Part shown: piece by piece, positions 10,485 through 23,719 of the stretch
Layout: every line of letters starts with the position of its first letter
How positions within the stretch are numbered: the first letter of the stretch is position 1
Assembly (NCBI GenBank): GCA_008360955.1
Contig: LUCM01006546.1
Span: 9,850-73,849 of the forward strand
Length of the DNA stretch: 64,000 nucleotides
Source: Fasciolopsis buskii
Taxonomy: Eukaryota > Platyhelminthes > Trematoda > Plagiorchiida > Fasciolidae
Direction: 5' to 3'
Translations under genes and position numbers: made by a program
Notes under the pieces: generated by a model
What the model was told of the DNA's origin: nothing
Databases searched by the model: none
The model's input: only the letters and a program-made list of their open reading frames with translations

Positions 10485-13400
10485 TCGATGAAGAGTTATG
10501 ATCGGAAAACAATGTCGCATGCAAGTGATGTGATGCACTTTACGGTATTCGAATGCACGTATAACGACCAACGAAATGATGACTTGATTTTCTGAGAGTA
10601 GAGACCCAGTGGTTGTTACTTTGTAGACCATGTTTCCAGTCCGCGAATTTCGTACACTATTAGCCAAAATCTTGGAGACTAAGAAAATCGATGCCCTGTT
10701 AATCAAAATTACACCCAGTATTGCACTTAGGAACCTTGCATGCCACGAATACGACGGAGTTTGTCTTATATTTATGCAGCAGGGTGAGGATGAAACGTTT
10801 TGAGCGAAAAACTGCTTTTGAATTGAATTTCTCCAAATTGTCGATTGCCTTACTTTAAATAATGGCAGTGTTAGCTTCGCTATCGCCGAAACAAACAAAA
10901 TATTTTGATGAGTTGCCCAACGATAACATCAGCAAGCCTGGGTGATCCCAATTTCAACCGAGAAATTCATTAACCAAATAACAAGCCAAAATCATTTCCA
11001 GTAAATGACTAACATTAATCTTGTTTAGGCGAGCACGGGTAGAAAAACCACCATAATAGTGCAGTGCACGACTGAGGAACAAGTTTGTTATCACGAGTTA
11101 AAAGTCATTTGTATCTGCTGCGCCTGTTCGGCAGCTAGGTCGGATTTGCGTTGGAACGCATCATGTGATGGTTTGTTCCACTCAGGCGAGTGCGCGTTGT
11201 GCCAGTTCATGAAAAAAACAATTTGTCACTTGGGTGCACCGACCGCCCGGGGTTGAACGAATCGTTTTGCAACGTAAGGCTAATCGATACTTTCCATACT
11301 ATCGATGACAGAAGTGCATAACACGCCCGAGATGGACGGGGTGTAGCACACAACATTTGACGATGACATTTGTGCACCCGATTCGGAGCACGTCGGGAAT
11401 TGAATCCATTAGGAGGGAACTAGCTCCATTGATTTGGTCCACCTCTTTGACCATATCTGTTGCGATGATCAAGGTATTTCGTCTCAGTCGGAAAGAAACT
11501 CGGTTTTGTTGTGTGACTAATCGAAATCAAGTTAGTTTTCATGCCATTGTCAGCCTAATCTAGAAGAGATTTTATTGCTTATTTTGAAAGAAAACGGTAG
11601 TTCTAATCAAGCGCGGACGAAGTGTATTTTATTGTTTATGTGGAGTTCATTCGAATGATTTTAATCATGTCTGTCCTATTGGAGAACGCAACTAATCATG
11701 GGCAGTGTATCCAGACTTGACTGTGATGTCCCATAGAACGAAGTGCTTGGCGAGCTTTGGCAGGTACTTTCCGAAAGAAAATTCGTTGATGAATTTAAGG
11801 ACCTCATCAGTGGAACTGGTCTAGTGCAGCACAGTTCTTTAGTGCTTTTCCCTTGTTTTGGTAACCTGGGTTTTGATATCTACATACTGCTTTTGATCGC
11901 TGCATCGCAGTACAGGAACTAGAAAGCCCTCAGTACATGGCGTGAAAATTATACTGGCCTTTATCTTAAACGTGGTATATTTCATCAGTTACGAAGTGCT
12001 TCTGGGTAATATAACAATATCCAGAAAGACAGCAAACACTAGGCATATTCAACGGTTTAGTGATGTTCGCAGTGATCGCATTTTGACAGTTAGTCCACAG
12101 AATGTGTAGGTTCTTAGTTTCGGTGTACGCTAGGTGACGCCTATTGTCATTTCAGACGAACATGTTTCTACATGAAGCTTGCCTTTGTAAATATTGTTGT
12201 GAAGAAAATAGTGAAACTGTGACGAAATAATACGTCCATTCTAGTTTTATTTAATGCCACATAGGGGTAAAGGCCAAGTTCTCTTTTGGAAGCACAGCCG
12301 TTTTCATGATTCATGCCGTTCATCTTGTGTGTTACTCTAGTGCCGCTCCATCCACTCAGGTCTATGCCTGCACACTGCGCGCAATTTTATTCCGAATAAA
12401 TTAAGTTATATTTAATACGTATGCCTACTGACCGGACGGAAGGCAAAAAAGGTACAAAAAAACAATAGGCGGCAGACAAAATGTCGACCGGAAGAGCGGA
12501 AAATATGTAGAGTTAATTGTACGGAAAACTATCTTGGCGCCAGTGCAATCGTACATCAATTTCGCATAGTCTCGGTTAAGTAAAATTCATCCAATTGTAT
12601 GTCCATTCAAGTGTCCTCGTTTCCCACCATGTCTGAAATAACTGGTTAGCTGTACTGGAACATTTTGCCGATACTCTTCTGCATTCGGGGAAAGTAGGTG
12701 ATCTACGCGGGTTGATTCACGTTTTGTTTCATGCTATAAAACCGTTTGCATACAGGTTTATTAGAATCCATCTTCTCCTTTTGGAAGACAAAAGTGTGTC
12801 GAGCAACAAGTGGGCTGATGGTTGAACGAAGCGGTACATGTGAAATCCGATTAGAGGCCAAAATGAAAAGCTGCAGATAAACCAAACGAGACGGGAATCG
12901 GAATGATGATAACTGAATACGAAGGGAGGTGTGGGTATAATTGTGCTGAATGGTAGCTACAAAATTTCGATCCCAAAATACCAACAGCAATATCGATCGT
13001 TTACTGTTGAGCTATTATTTAGGGGAGAAATCGTAGTCATGGCAAGCTCACTGACTCCTTTTAAAATCAGCCGCGAATCGGTAACAGGTTTGGTATCTCG
13101 ATCAGCTGTGTCACTACGCTTCGCTCGCAATGAAACTGTCTGTCATTGTTCGTACTTTGTGTCTAAGGAGCCCTAATTCTAAATTTTCCATCTGTCCCAA
13201 TGGGTTGCCTCGGAACATCGATGGTGACTGATTACAGTAAAGCTGTAGCCCTAATGACAAACAAAACCCCACAGCAAACTGTTGTACTCCAAAGGACATC
13301 TGCTTGCAGGTGTGCTAAAACGTAAAGTCCTTCGATGAATACCATTGAGTCTTTGGATTTCGAGCTGCTTCTGGGGCTTCGAGGAAAGTACTGAAGATGA

Positions 13401-16400
13401 CGTAAACGACATGCTTATTTGCCCGATATCAAATCCTCAACATTTCGGAAACAGTGAGTAGTTAAGGATCAATAAAGACCAAGCAGCCGCCGAAGGCAAA
13501 TGACAAGAACTGGAAGTGAAATGGGACTGGTTGTTTGAAAAACCTTTTTTCGGCCGAACCGAGCATCAGGAACAGTTACCACCGCAATAGTTAGAGACAA
13601 ATGATGTCAATCTGAAACTGACGACTATTGCTGAACGAAAGAGGATGAAGTGTAGTGATTAGATGAGTCGTGTTCAGGAAGTGGAACAGCGACGCAGGTG
13701 CTGATCTAATATTGAGTGCGAGAAAGGGAAGAAGTTTATCAAGGATAGCAAGGTTACCAAGTTACACGGTTGAACTTACGAGGGGAATGTAATCTCGCAC
13801 AAATATGGGAAGACACCCTAAGCGGTTACTGAAGACAACGTCGATTCCAGACTGGCGAATTTCATGAAACACCCTGTTCTTAGACGAGCACAAAACGCCC
13901 TACGAAGTTTCAGAAAAAAATCAGAATGCTAGAGATAGACAGAAATTGACACAGGGTCAGCTGTAACCATGGCCTGACCAAATCTCAGTGGTCGAAGTTA
14001 GAAAAAAGGACTGTAGCCATGCACCGCAAAAATAGGAGCTCGAAAGATCCATGAAACTGATTTTACCTTCCACGCAGCATGTCGGTCAGGTTTGTGCTAA
14101 TGAATGATGATGACCAGTAAACCTGAGAGGTGTAAAACCCCTATAGGTTGCCGCCAAGGAGTTGAGAATAAAATTTATTTAGATGAAAACCGCCCAACCA
14201 TTGAGGCCGTCTGGACTGAAGATGGCATAAAACCGCTGTTCGCTCAATGTTCGCATGTGTAGCGGGCTAGAATCTCAGTCATACTTGCTGTTGAGCCCAT
14301 ACAATCGTACTTATTCAACTGGATAAAAAAACGTGCCATGGAATTAAAACAACCAATATAGTTTACTGACCCTCTTTACTACCAAATAATTGATTGCTGT
14401 TTGGTAGAATAAAACATGAAACGCCACAGTGTCGTATTCCTAGAGATCTGCCTAAACCTTACTAGGTATCATTGCAATGAATACATTATCACTCAACCAT
14501 AAGGTTGTTTCGGGCTTCGTCGTTAAGTTGGAGGCAAACTTAACTTGACAGAGAAGATCACGTGCAATCAACCATACCTCGTTTGGTCTGTACCACGTGC
14601 AGAAAGATGATCACTTTACAAAGGGATTTATAATTTTTTTCTGATTTAACCGTGCAAAGGAGAAGGTAAGCCATGTTCATTTTTGTTGGCTACTTTAATT
14701 CCGAATGGAAAAGAATAATATGCTATGTGATACCGTATGTACGGACAAGTACTCATTAAAATACAGCTTCGGAGGTAGAAATGCTAACGAAACCACGTTC
14801 CGGTTACCATAGGTAAGCTTTCTGCAGTTTATGGTCCAATCCCCAATCGACTGTAAACCGCATTAAAAAGAAGTTATTGGGACCACACAAAATCTACGCG
14901 TCGTTGCTTTCACTGACGCCCACATTCTTGTAAGTTTATTTTTAGCTTTGCATATACATCTGTTGCTAACTGGAAGTAGTCAATACATAGACCAAATGTC
15001 CATTTAGATAAACCCGAGTAAAGAAATGCGCGGATGTATCCTAGACCGTAAACGCATGGAGTCGCCAGTCACAAAATCAGTTGGCCTGACTAAGGCTGTT
15101 CGTCATAGGAATCTCCAAATCTGGTAGAACAATTGAAGCAAACGAACGAACCCTGATTTCGCCACTCTACTACAATCAAATGCTGGCCATCAGTGGTGAA
15201 AAAACCGAAATTAGCCTTCATCCGCAGATGCCTACATGGGCTTGGGCACGTTCGGCCATGTGACTCGCTGGTGTAATAACTAGAAAAGACTCATAATTAT
15301 CCGGTGCGTCACTGGGCGCCTGCAAATTCTCCGCATAGAATTAGTTTTCGTTAAGAAAAACAGTGAGAGCGGGAAACTATTTCATTTGAGATTACTTTCA
15401 TTGCCCATCTTCTTTTTGGTCAACCATATCTTAATTTTACAAAGGAAAAATTTGTTACGTTTTTGCAAGTAATCGGTCTTTTCGGTAAATCTGAAACAAG
15501 GTTGAACAAGTGAAAGACGACTATTGAAATAATGCGCCTGTAGGTGAGGTGATTGAAAGATTCAAAACTTCTGAATCAAAACACCGGTAGCTAATGCATA
15601 AGAATGAACATAATAACAGTTTATTTTCATCACTGTTCTGGGTATTGTGACTATTAAGCGATCGATCACCGAAATACCTAGAAGTCGGCCAGTCTTACTT
15701 ATTTTTTATGAACCACTTATGAATGAACTTGCTCTCTGCTTGTCTGCCTCTCCACTGATGTTACCAAAAAATAGCCGTTCGTGATGGCTGTTCATGAGCT
15801 GTTTATTCTTTATTTTGCCTAAATTTTACTGTTTGCAATACTGTATGAAAGGGTGACCTTGACCTATAAAAATATGACGGTTAGGTTTGTATTCTGACTA
15901 CCGCTGTTATTAATGCAACCCCCCAGTGCATTTAGGTATTTTTAATTCCGTCGCTGTAACCAGGACAACATTAGCACAGTTCGCCGTCTCTGCTTACAAG
16001 TTTCACTCACTTTTGCCTTCTTTTGTCTCTAATTAAACACTTTGTCCCGACTAGGTTTCGATGGCCCTGGTGTACAGGGTGGCTCTGACCAGCACACTTC
16101 AACTCAAGATCTCGTTTAACATGCTGGATGATTTCAAGTTTCCTTGCCATGTACGCTATGATCGGATCGAGCCACATTCTGAAATGTGTTCATCTTATTT
16201 GACACAGTTGTTTCTTGACGGACATGCAGTTAACTGAGCCTTGGATGTGTTTTACTTCATCGGTACGATAAACGACAAACTGCCGAGATTGGATTGCATC
16301 AAATAATAACACACAAAGCACAATATATTCATATATGATGTGAAAGGCAATAGAGGCTTCAGGTGGGCCACTTAAATCTAAAACAGAACAAGCGAAAGTG

Positions 16401-19300
16401 TAGAGCCAGTAATCAAATAATGATGTTGAAAATGACTGATCCCGTTTCATCAGAGCTGAACTCGCCATTAGGAATTCATTAGACTACTGTGCTGTTTCCT
16501 CATCCCAGTAGGTAGTTATTCTTAGTAAAAATCTGTTGGTGTTAGAAACGGCCTGTGGCCCTGCAATACCCGGGAGGGATAAAATCTAAATCATAAGGCA
16601 CTAAATTATCATAAACTGTAGACAGTCAATCCGGGCATCCGGGTTCACTTCACAGTCGCTCAAATATTGGACACTGCGTGACAAAAGAATTTTTGCATTA
16701 ATCCAGCCTCTTGTTAGCCGTGTCATTTAAGTCATCTGTCAAAAATTTAGCTGGACGATAATGGATAGCGTCAAGTTTCAAGCTGAAATGCAAAACATGT
16801 TTAGCACCAATGCATTAAAATTAGAAACATTATTTGCTCCAGTGCTTTAAAGAAATTAGGAGAACATGTAAGAACAAATTTATAAATCAGCCTGCTTTTA
16901 GATAGTCCCTTGGAGACTGCCAGTGTTGCTGAGAATCACTATTTACTACCATGAAGTATATTATTTGCAAGTTATCCCTGTTAGGTAGATATAAACCATT
17001 TTTGAATGGACGATTAGAAGTAGACTCCTGGAAAACCATTTAGAGTATTTTAGACTCCAAAATAGTATCCTTTGCACATTTTGTTGCATACATGAGTGAT
17101 TTTACATGGCAAGGAAGCTTAAAATCTTATGGTTGCCGGTTTGGACCATAAGCGTGTTTCATTTTCCAGATGGCTGATTTTCTTTATAATTTGTGATCAC
17201 TTTAGTGCTCATCGTGCATTTATTTGGTCCTCCACTGGCCCGATTTTCTCCAGCATAAACAAATGGTTAGAAGACAACAAAAATAAACAATTGTGTCCAT
17301 AAACAAGTGAGTGCTTTTGTCACTATGCAGATAGTGCATATTCATTTGGGTTATGGGACAGTTGTATTGGGGAAGCAGTGAAATATTGTAAATTTGTGAA
17401 TGTGTGCAGTTAAGAAAGAGAACATCTGGCGGAATAATTTAGACGTGAAAATTCTAGCCCGTACCCAGTTGTTCACGTCGCACAGACTTTTTCATAAGAA
17501 TCAAATTTGTGCTATTATGAAATTCACATCAGCTTAGGCTAGGAGAATTTCGTAGTCAGTCACAAGCGAAACGTTTTGACTTTTTCCGAAGCTGGTTTCA
17601 TTAGCCACCAGTTTCTCTATTGTTGAGGACAATGGAGGAATATTCAGCTACTATTAAACAAGAACTACTGATGACATGCGTCGAATGTCCCAGGTACTGA
17701 TTAGGAATCCTCTATTCCTTCGGTAGAGTGACAGAAGAAAACAATCACTTCAACTGCCTGATTGCTGATTCTAATCATAGTTCACCAATTCAGTATTGGT
17801 TCAATGCACTTGTGGCTTTAGAATGCAAGATTACGCATTTAATAGAGACAAATGTTTCGGAAAAACAGTGGTATGCCAAAAAGAGCACTTATTTAAAAAA
17901 GATTGCATTGCTAATAGTCTGCAGGTCTCGTCTGCAAGCAGGAGGGCCAGTGATTCAGCTGCTGTTGGGTGGAAAACGGATACTTACCCCATCTGGAATA
18001 CTGTTTGGTTCTAAATTCAGCTTTGGTTTCACAAACAGCACGATCTGTTCTGACGATTCTGACGATCCGTGATTTTTTGGCTTGCTTGGTCATCTTCCTC
18101 GCCAATTTCTAATTTCGGTGAATTCACAAGACTGACAAACGGCCTTTTGGTTACACATTTATTTCTTGCACACCCACCTCGACTTCTATTCTACGGAGAT
18201 GAGTAAACGGGTAAAATCAATTTTTAATCCGAAAACCTAAATGATAGCACTATGCCTCGTTTAGGCACCTATATGCTTAAGCGCAAGCATTGATCCGCAC
18301 AAGTCACATGTGTTGACTTTTTATCTTTCTCACATACTCCGAAGTAGGTACCGCGCATTTGTATTCGTCATCGTGAGCTTTGGCTGCACCCTTCAGTCAG
18401 TTTGTTGCTTGACATTTATTGACGGATTTATTCGGGATTTTTTGTGCTTTATTCGCTTAGCCAGACATGGTGGGAAAGTGCAAGCCAACTAATGCCTTCG
18501 TTCAAGGATTGCTTACATATTTTTGGTCTACGGCTATATTATCGCTAACGCTATCATTAGAAATGCTATCCGCAATATAACGGAGTTCTTCTGTCATTTA
18601 AAAATATGGGCCATTGACCGTGGGAAACAGTCTGTGGCAAAGCTTTAAATGACAGGAATTTCAGTGCATTTTTATTTCGTTGAATTATCCGAAGATCCTA
18701 ACTAAAAACTCACCCCTCATTTATAAGGTAAATGCTTCGTTTCCATTGAACTGGCAGTCTCAACAGACAATGCACAATGTGACAATGGGCATACATTAGG
18801 GTAAATTATTAGAGAATATCTTCGTAGAAAGACTTGAAGGAGAAGATTGAAGCAGTGAGATTACAGAATGTTGCATCCAAAATCACCAAGTGAATAAAGA
18901 TCAAAAGCTGTCATGATTTCCCAATATTTTTCCGAATAATCTTACATGAACTGTCATCATCCAACTAGTCAATTGATAATCGTGGAAGTACGGTGCAGCT
19001 GTTTCACCCCTGTTGGGAACCATCAGCAATGCCTATCCATCCGCCGCAGACTGGGACGCGAACTTGGGAAGAAAGATTGCCATTCAAATGTCTTAGAAAG
19101 TAGGCTAGCGGGATTGATTCCTAACAGTTCATCGAAAACAAAGATGCACGATATAGTGCCCATAAAACTAGGCCGTTTGACATGATCATTTGTTTCGGGT
19201 TCGCGTCCCAGTTCGGGCGAGGTGGGAATGCAATGCTGATAATTTCTACGAAGGATGAAATAACTGTACAGTGCACCAATAATTTTTGGTGGCAAGTTGG
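10485..19300. other. Long unassigned stretch
   Basis: About 8.8 kb with no gene or element I can name. Between 13,300 and 14,300 it is relatively purine-rich with scattered stops in every frame, perhaps a very old coding relic, but no motif survives. A short open block at 14828-14929 is bounded by TTTCTGCAG and GTAAGT and could be an exon, but it is only about 100 bases and unrecognised. Confidence 0.4.
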
Positions 19301-19329
19301 ATGTTGACACTGCATGATGAATAATGTGG

Positions 19330-20210
19330 AAATATTCCTAATCAGTCAGGTTGTGACTACTTCCGACAGCCACAACCTTTCCCATTTCCCTACATCTGAT
19401 TATCCACCGCTGCTCCCACTCATTTATCAGGCTGAAGGTAATCTGACGCCTGAGGGTTTTATTTTGCGCATCTTAATGTTATTAGCCTCCGGAGGGAAGG
19501 ATCTCTGCACATCAGCTGTGCGGAATGCGTGGTGTTCGTGCTAGTGTGACCACAGACTAGACTCAAACGTAGGCGACCTCGGATCAAAGCATAATCTGAT
19601 TCCGCGGGTGTGGGCCACCATAATCGAGAATTTTCGACTGATCCGCGCCACCCGTAACCGCTGGCAGTGTGATCAGTCTGAGTCCAACGCTGTGAAGGCG
19701 AAGGGCACCAGCTGAGCAGACGTTGCTCCTATAACAAAAAAACAAACCTGGAGGAGACAATCTCCGTTTTCCATGTGATAAGCTGAGACAGAAAATCGGC
19801 CTCCGATGTCCCGTTTCGTCTCTAATAAGTCGGCAAGTTGGACGCTAAATCACCAGAAACGACCATAACGTCGGTCGAATGTACACTTCGGAGTAATCGA
19901 GACAAACCCCAGTAGAGCATGGCTTTGGCCTCAGAGGAGCTGCAGTCAGATATGACGAACAAACAACGTGGATTCAACCGAGTGTTGTTTACACGTACGG
20001 GACCGTTAAACCGAATTGCATACAAAAAACTGTTGGCTGAGTTCCAGTCTACTAGGGTGCTCTCCGCTAGCATGCTCAGAACGATCGCAACACCAGCCCG
20101 GGCACGGCTGCTCGAAACCAGGTCAGTGGACATGCGAACATGGGATCGAATGAATGAAGTTTTATCTGGGCTACGAGAATGAGCACGGAGGTGGTATTCT
20201 GCATGCCATT
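19330..20210 (-). mobile_element. RTE-like LINE fragment: AP-endonuclease domain and linker
   Basis: The minus strand encodes most of an APE-type endonuclease domain. Pieces in order are RARAGVAIVLS and AESTLVDWNSANSF (about 20100-20030), NPRCLFVISDCSS (19970), STDVMVVSGDLASNLPTY (19870-19820), ENGDCLLQV (19770) and RWTQTDHTASGYGWRGSVEN then ESDYALIRGRLRL (19690-19560). In the family the last block holds the catalytic SDH; here it reads SDY. Downstream, REMGKVVAVGSSHNL near 19390-19350 matches the linker before the reverse transcriptase. Several stops and frameshifts are present. The 5' part of the same copy probably continues at 20553-20951. Confidence 0.8.
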
Positions 20211-20552
20211 TTTGGTGACACGGCGTACACCTATTTTAAAAGTTTCTAGATTTCTAGCTAGGACAGATTTACCCCTAACTGGTCGAGCTTGAGAACAATA
20301 AAAGAAGCTTGGAACCAGACCATTTCTTCCATTTCACTGATGTTGCAAACAAATAAATAAACCCGGCTACAACTCTTCATGGCATGTTGCCCGGTCCCTA
20401 CATCGCAAGAAGGGAAATTAGAAAGGTAGTTATTTGGGCTACCGGTACTTGGCTCTCGCCCAGAAAAGGCTTTCTTTGTGAATTCTAACCGGAACCTTCA
20501 AACCAAACGTCTGACCCACAAGACAGTGGGATGTTAACGTAGTACTCGGAGC

Positions 20553-20951
20553 ATGCTTTACATTACTCACCTTACTCGAAACAAAGGGCAGCTCCGTCTT
20601 GATTATTCTGCTCGTACAGAAGTATATTTTGGAGTGGGATTTTGGAGTTGGTTGGCAGGTGCTTCTAGGGAGAACAGTCGCAAAGCAAGGGGAGGATTAC
20701 TGTTCTCAAAAAAATCTTCGGATTTAACAAGAACCTGTTCACAAGGCAGCTGGATGTGGCCGAATGAAAGCCCACCTACTTAAATAAACTTTACTTCCAC
20801 TCAATTTTCCGATTGAGTTGCCAACCCAAATCAACCCAAACTGGACGACCGGGAGGCTACTTCTTCAGGCCTCTACCCATCGACATTCCAAGCATTATTG
20901 GATCTTAGGCTTGAGATAAGCCATCATGTGTAATGATTTGGGTCCTGGAGG
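20553..20951 (-). mobile_element. RTE-like LINE 5' region, copy 1
   Basis: This segment is the reverse complement of a diverged match at 36928-37340. In both places it lies 5' of an RTE endonuclease domain in the same relative orientation, so I read it as the 5' UTR and start of the element's ORF. The complement strand reads LPFVSSKVSNVKHA near 20595-20553, against LPVASSKVDNIRYA in the other copy. The UTR part is shared to about 20951 and ends near GGTCCTGGAG. Confidence 0.6.
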
Positions 20952-20954
20952 CAT

Positions 20955-23555
20955 CCGCGCCCTCGCACCACGTTAATTTATAACCTCTTTAGGACAAAAT
21001 GGTTACCCTTATAGGTCAATTTTTGGTAAACCTAGTATCTTTGGGGCTCCGTATTCCGGATCCCTTACGAATCAATAATGTGTCCTGAGGTATGAATGTA
21101 CACTAATACTTCTCAAATACTGTGGTGAACATGTTACATTGACCATAATTTAATTCGCACATATCCCAATAATTTTACATTTATTTTTTTTGATTTTATA
21201 TCCGTTCACCCATACTTTTCCTTTTTTCCTGAAGGGCAGGTGAAGAATAGTTTGAGTATTTTAAACACTGAATTCCTGAGGCGGTCAGATAGAACACAGC
21301 AGCAATGCATCTACAGGAAAGCGACCTGGAGTGGTCCAAAATGGTCGGCTGTTAGCCATACTCGGAAGGCGTACCAAGTAGCTTTCAATATCTGGTGAAA
21401 CAAAATGAAGAAGGCTGGCCGGGATTTGTCCTTTACGTGGGTCCACCTTGCTTCTCGAATCGCTCATAATACAATTCAGGGCAGATTTTCGAATGGTCGA
21501 GAAACAAATAAGATTTACAGCTCCCCCGTTTCTTAATAGGAATCTGGTTGCTGACCAAATTACGTTAAATACTTATTCCAATACCGCATGCTATTCAACC
21601 GCAACCTATGTCCTGACAGATTAGTACTTAACAGATCATCATAAAATTCACCCGAAATAAGGTCGAATGCATCGGAACACAACTGGTACTACTATCCACA
21701 TGTATTTGGCTGTCATTCTGACAATCAGTGAACTAGTTCTTCCGATAACTATACCGTAGCCAAGATACGACATTCGTAATGCTGTAATTGATAACGGGTG
21801 AATTGCCATATCGATTTGGGTAGCGTAACAGACAGGCTCCATAATCTTCTAGCCTAGTGGTATACACTTAAAATGCCGATGTGGAAATAAATGAATATTC
21901 CACAGTTTTGCTATATGGAGCTGTGGTTATTAGATTTTTCATTAATTGTAGTGTAGTTGAAAGGCGACTCATCATTTAATTTTTAAACCAATAGCACTTG
22001 GATTGAAATCCAAATGCCCGACTTCTCAAACTATCGGTCATCTTTAACTTTGACAATCCTTCAAAATCCACAGCTCTCTGCCTCAAACAGTGAACATTTG
22101 TCCGGTATTGTTCAAGCAGTCAACATGGTCAGTATCACCATCTGATGGCGGCCACCTCCCTTCTGAAATTGTTGTACATAGTGATTTCACAAAATAGTCT
22201 CCAGATAGAGATAAACAATTAAAGATAATGAATAAAAAGTAGGAGTATTATTTTTTAATTTTCGTATTGTTATTTTTATCATTATCCACTATAATTCAAC
22301 GATTCAGTTCATTAACGAAGGGCACTATTCCAACTAGTACGCGACAACATGGGGAATTTCGGCAATTGTAATAGCGTAATTCAAACGCAAAAAACAGGAG
22401 AGTTAGCATGATTTCCTTTTTTCTTTGGGAGTATGGGGTATTCGAGAGTTCCTTGTCTCTGTTCATCGTATAATATCCACACATAGCTGGGCACCGGCAA
22501 CCCTGAATGGACTGTGCATAAGTTTTATCCTTGTGCGGGATCATTTGCATACGTCTCCATCGAGCCACAACCGAGATGCAAATTCGCCAAGTGGACAGAT
22601 CATAGAAGAGCAAAGGAACTGTGGCGAAAAGCTAGACTAGACAGCTCAAGGTTACCGTTTGAAAACTGGCTAAGATTCACTCTGCAGGATCACCTGACCG
22701 AGGAAGTTAAGCTACAATAGCACAAACCGGATTTGCATTTCTGTGCAACTGTGGTTAACGAGCATTGGTTATGATCCCAAAATAAAGATGAAATGGCTGT
22801 ACAGTGTTTCAGTTGACGTTTAAATGTGAATCGCTTCAAAACTAGATCCTGTTGCATAATATTTTTCTCAAATGCGACGACGTATTTCATTTTGCACTTG
22901 TGTCCTGGTAGTGAGAACTTTAAACTTCGAAGTAGAAGTGAACTGCTGAATACACATTACAGAAACCTAGTTACATACAAACATATTACTCAGTTGAATC
23001 CAAAATCCATTCGAATGCATAGGCCGTTCTGTTCTCTGAGGTTTTCACGCTGTTTATCACAAGTTGTTCATCAGCTTCCTATGTCGCCCACTGTATGCTT
23101 CACTAAATATAAACTTGTGGGAATCGCTTGTCTAGGGATGATGAAAATAAACGCGTTGTTTATCAATGAACATGCGCTTTCAACGGTGCCCACACTGGCG
23201 CCAACATCCATCTGTTGGGTTGTCAAGGTAATGCCTCGTTTACCTGCCACTCAGTCTGATTGTGGAATAATCGGTTTGAAATTCTAATATGCACAAGTGA
23301 GAACGATAAACATCACGGGACCTCGGTCTGGCCACATACTGAAAAGGTTTCGGTTAACTAATAAGCAGAAAGCACGAAAACAAACAGACCGAGACTAGTG
23401 ACTTCCGGATTCGCATTAGTCCTACTTGAAAGTGAGTCGATAAAATAAGCTATTTACAGAGCAAACAGAACAGTGCAACAACAAGCTTACACGTTAAGAG
23501 AATAGTTCGACTACATTTGTTATCCAACTTAGATAAATATATGGTTTTTTAATCT
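20955..23555. other. Unassigned stretch
   Basis: No gene is recognised. A short motif, GATGAAATGGCTGTACAGTG near 22790, resembles one near 19255 and may be the end of an unnamed dispersed repeat. The open frame at 22826-23287 (153 codons) has no family resemblance and no splice or Kozak support. Confidence 0.4.
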
Positions 23556-23559
23556 TTCA

Positions 23560-23715
23560 CTTCCTTTATTAAAGAAATGACAGTTTACATCATTTATCAG
23601 AACGGGAGCCGCGGCGATGGGAGGATTCGAGCCCGCAACCTTCACGCCCAAGGGCCACGACATTGTCTGCTTGATTACCGCCGGCCAGCACGTCGAAGCT
23701 AGCAACCATCACCAC
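23560..23715 (-). repeat. tRNA-derived SINE, copy 1
   Basis: Read on the minus strand, a tRNA-like head carries a box B (GGCTCGAATCC, complement of 23623-23633) and a decayed box A. A short body and a tail ending TTTCTTTAATAAAGGAAG follow. The same head, body and tail occur at 44995-45165 (+) and 50866-51022 (-). The acceptor arms do not pair well and there is no proper tRNA 3' end, so it is a SINE rather than a tRNA gene. Confidence 0.7.
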
Positions 23716-23719
23716 CTAC

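Noticed and set aside
20553..20783. Plus-strand frame ending TCSQGSWMWPNESPPT as a conserved protein
   Set aside because: The similarity with the inverted copy at 37 kb is explained by the 5' UTR of the RTE element on the opposite strand.
22826..23287. 153-codon plus-strand open frame
   Set aside because: No motif, no family resemblance, no splice or promoter support; the length is compatible with chance in 64 kb.
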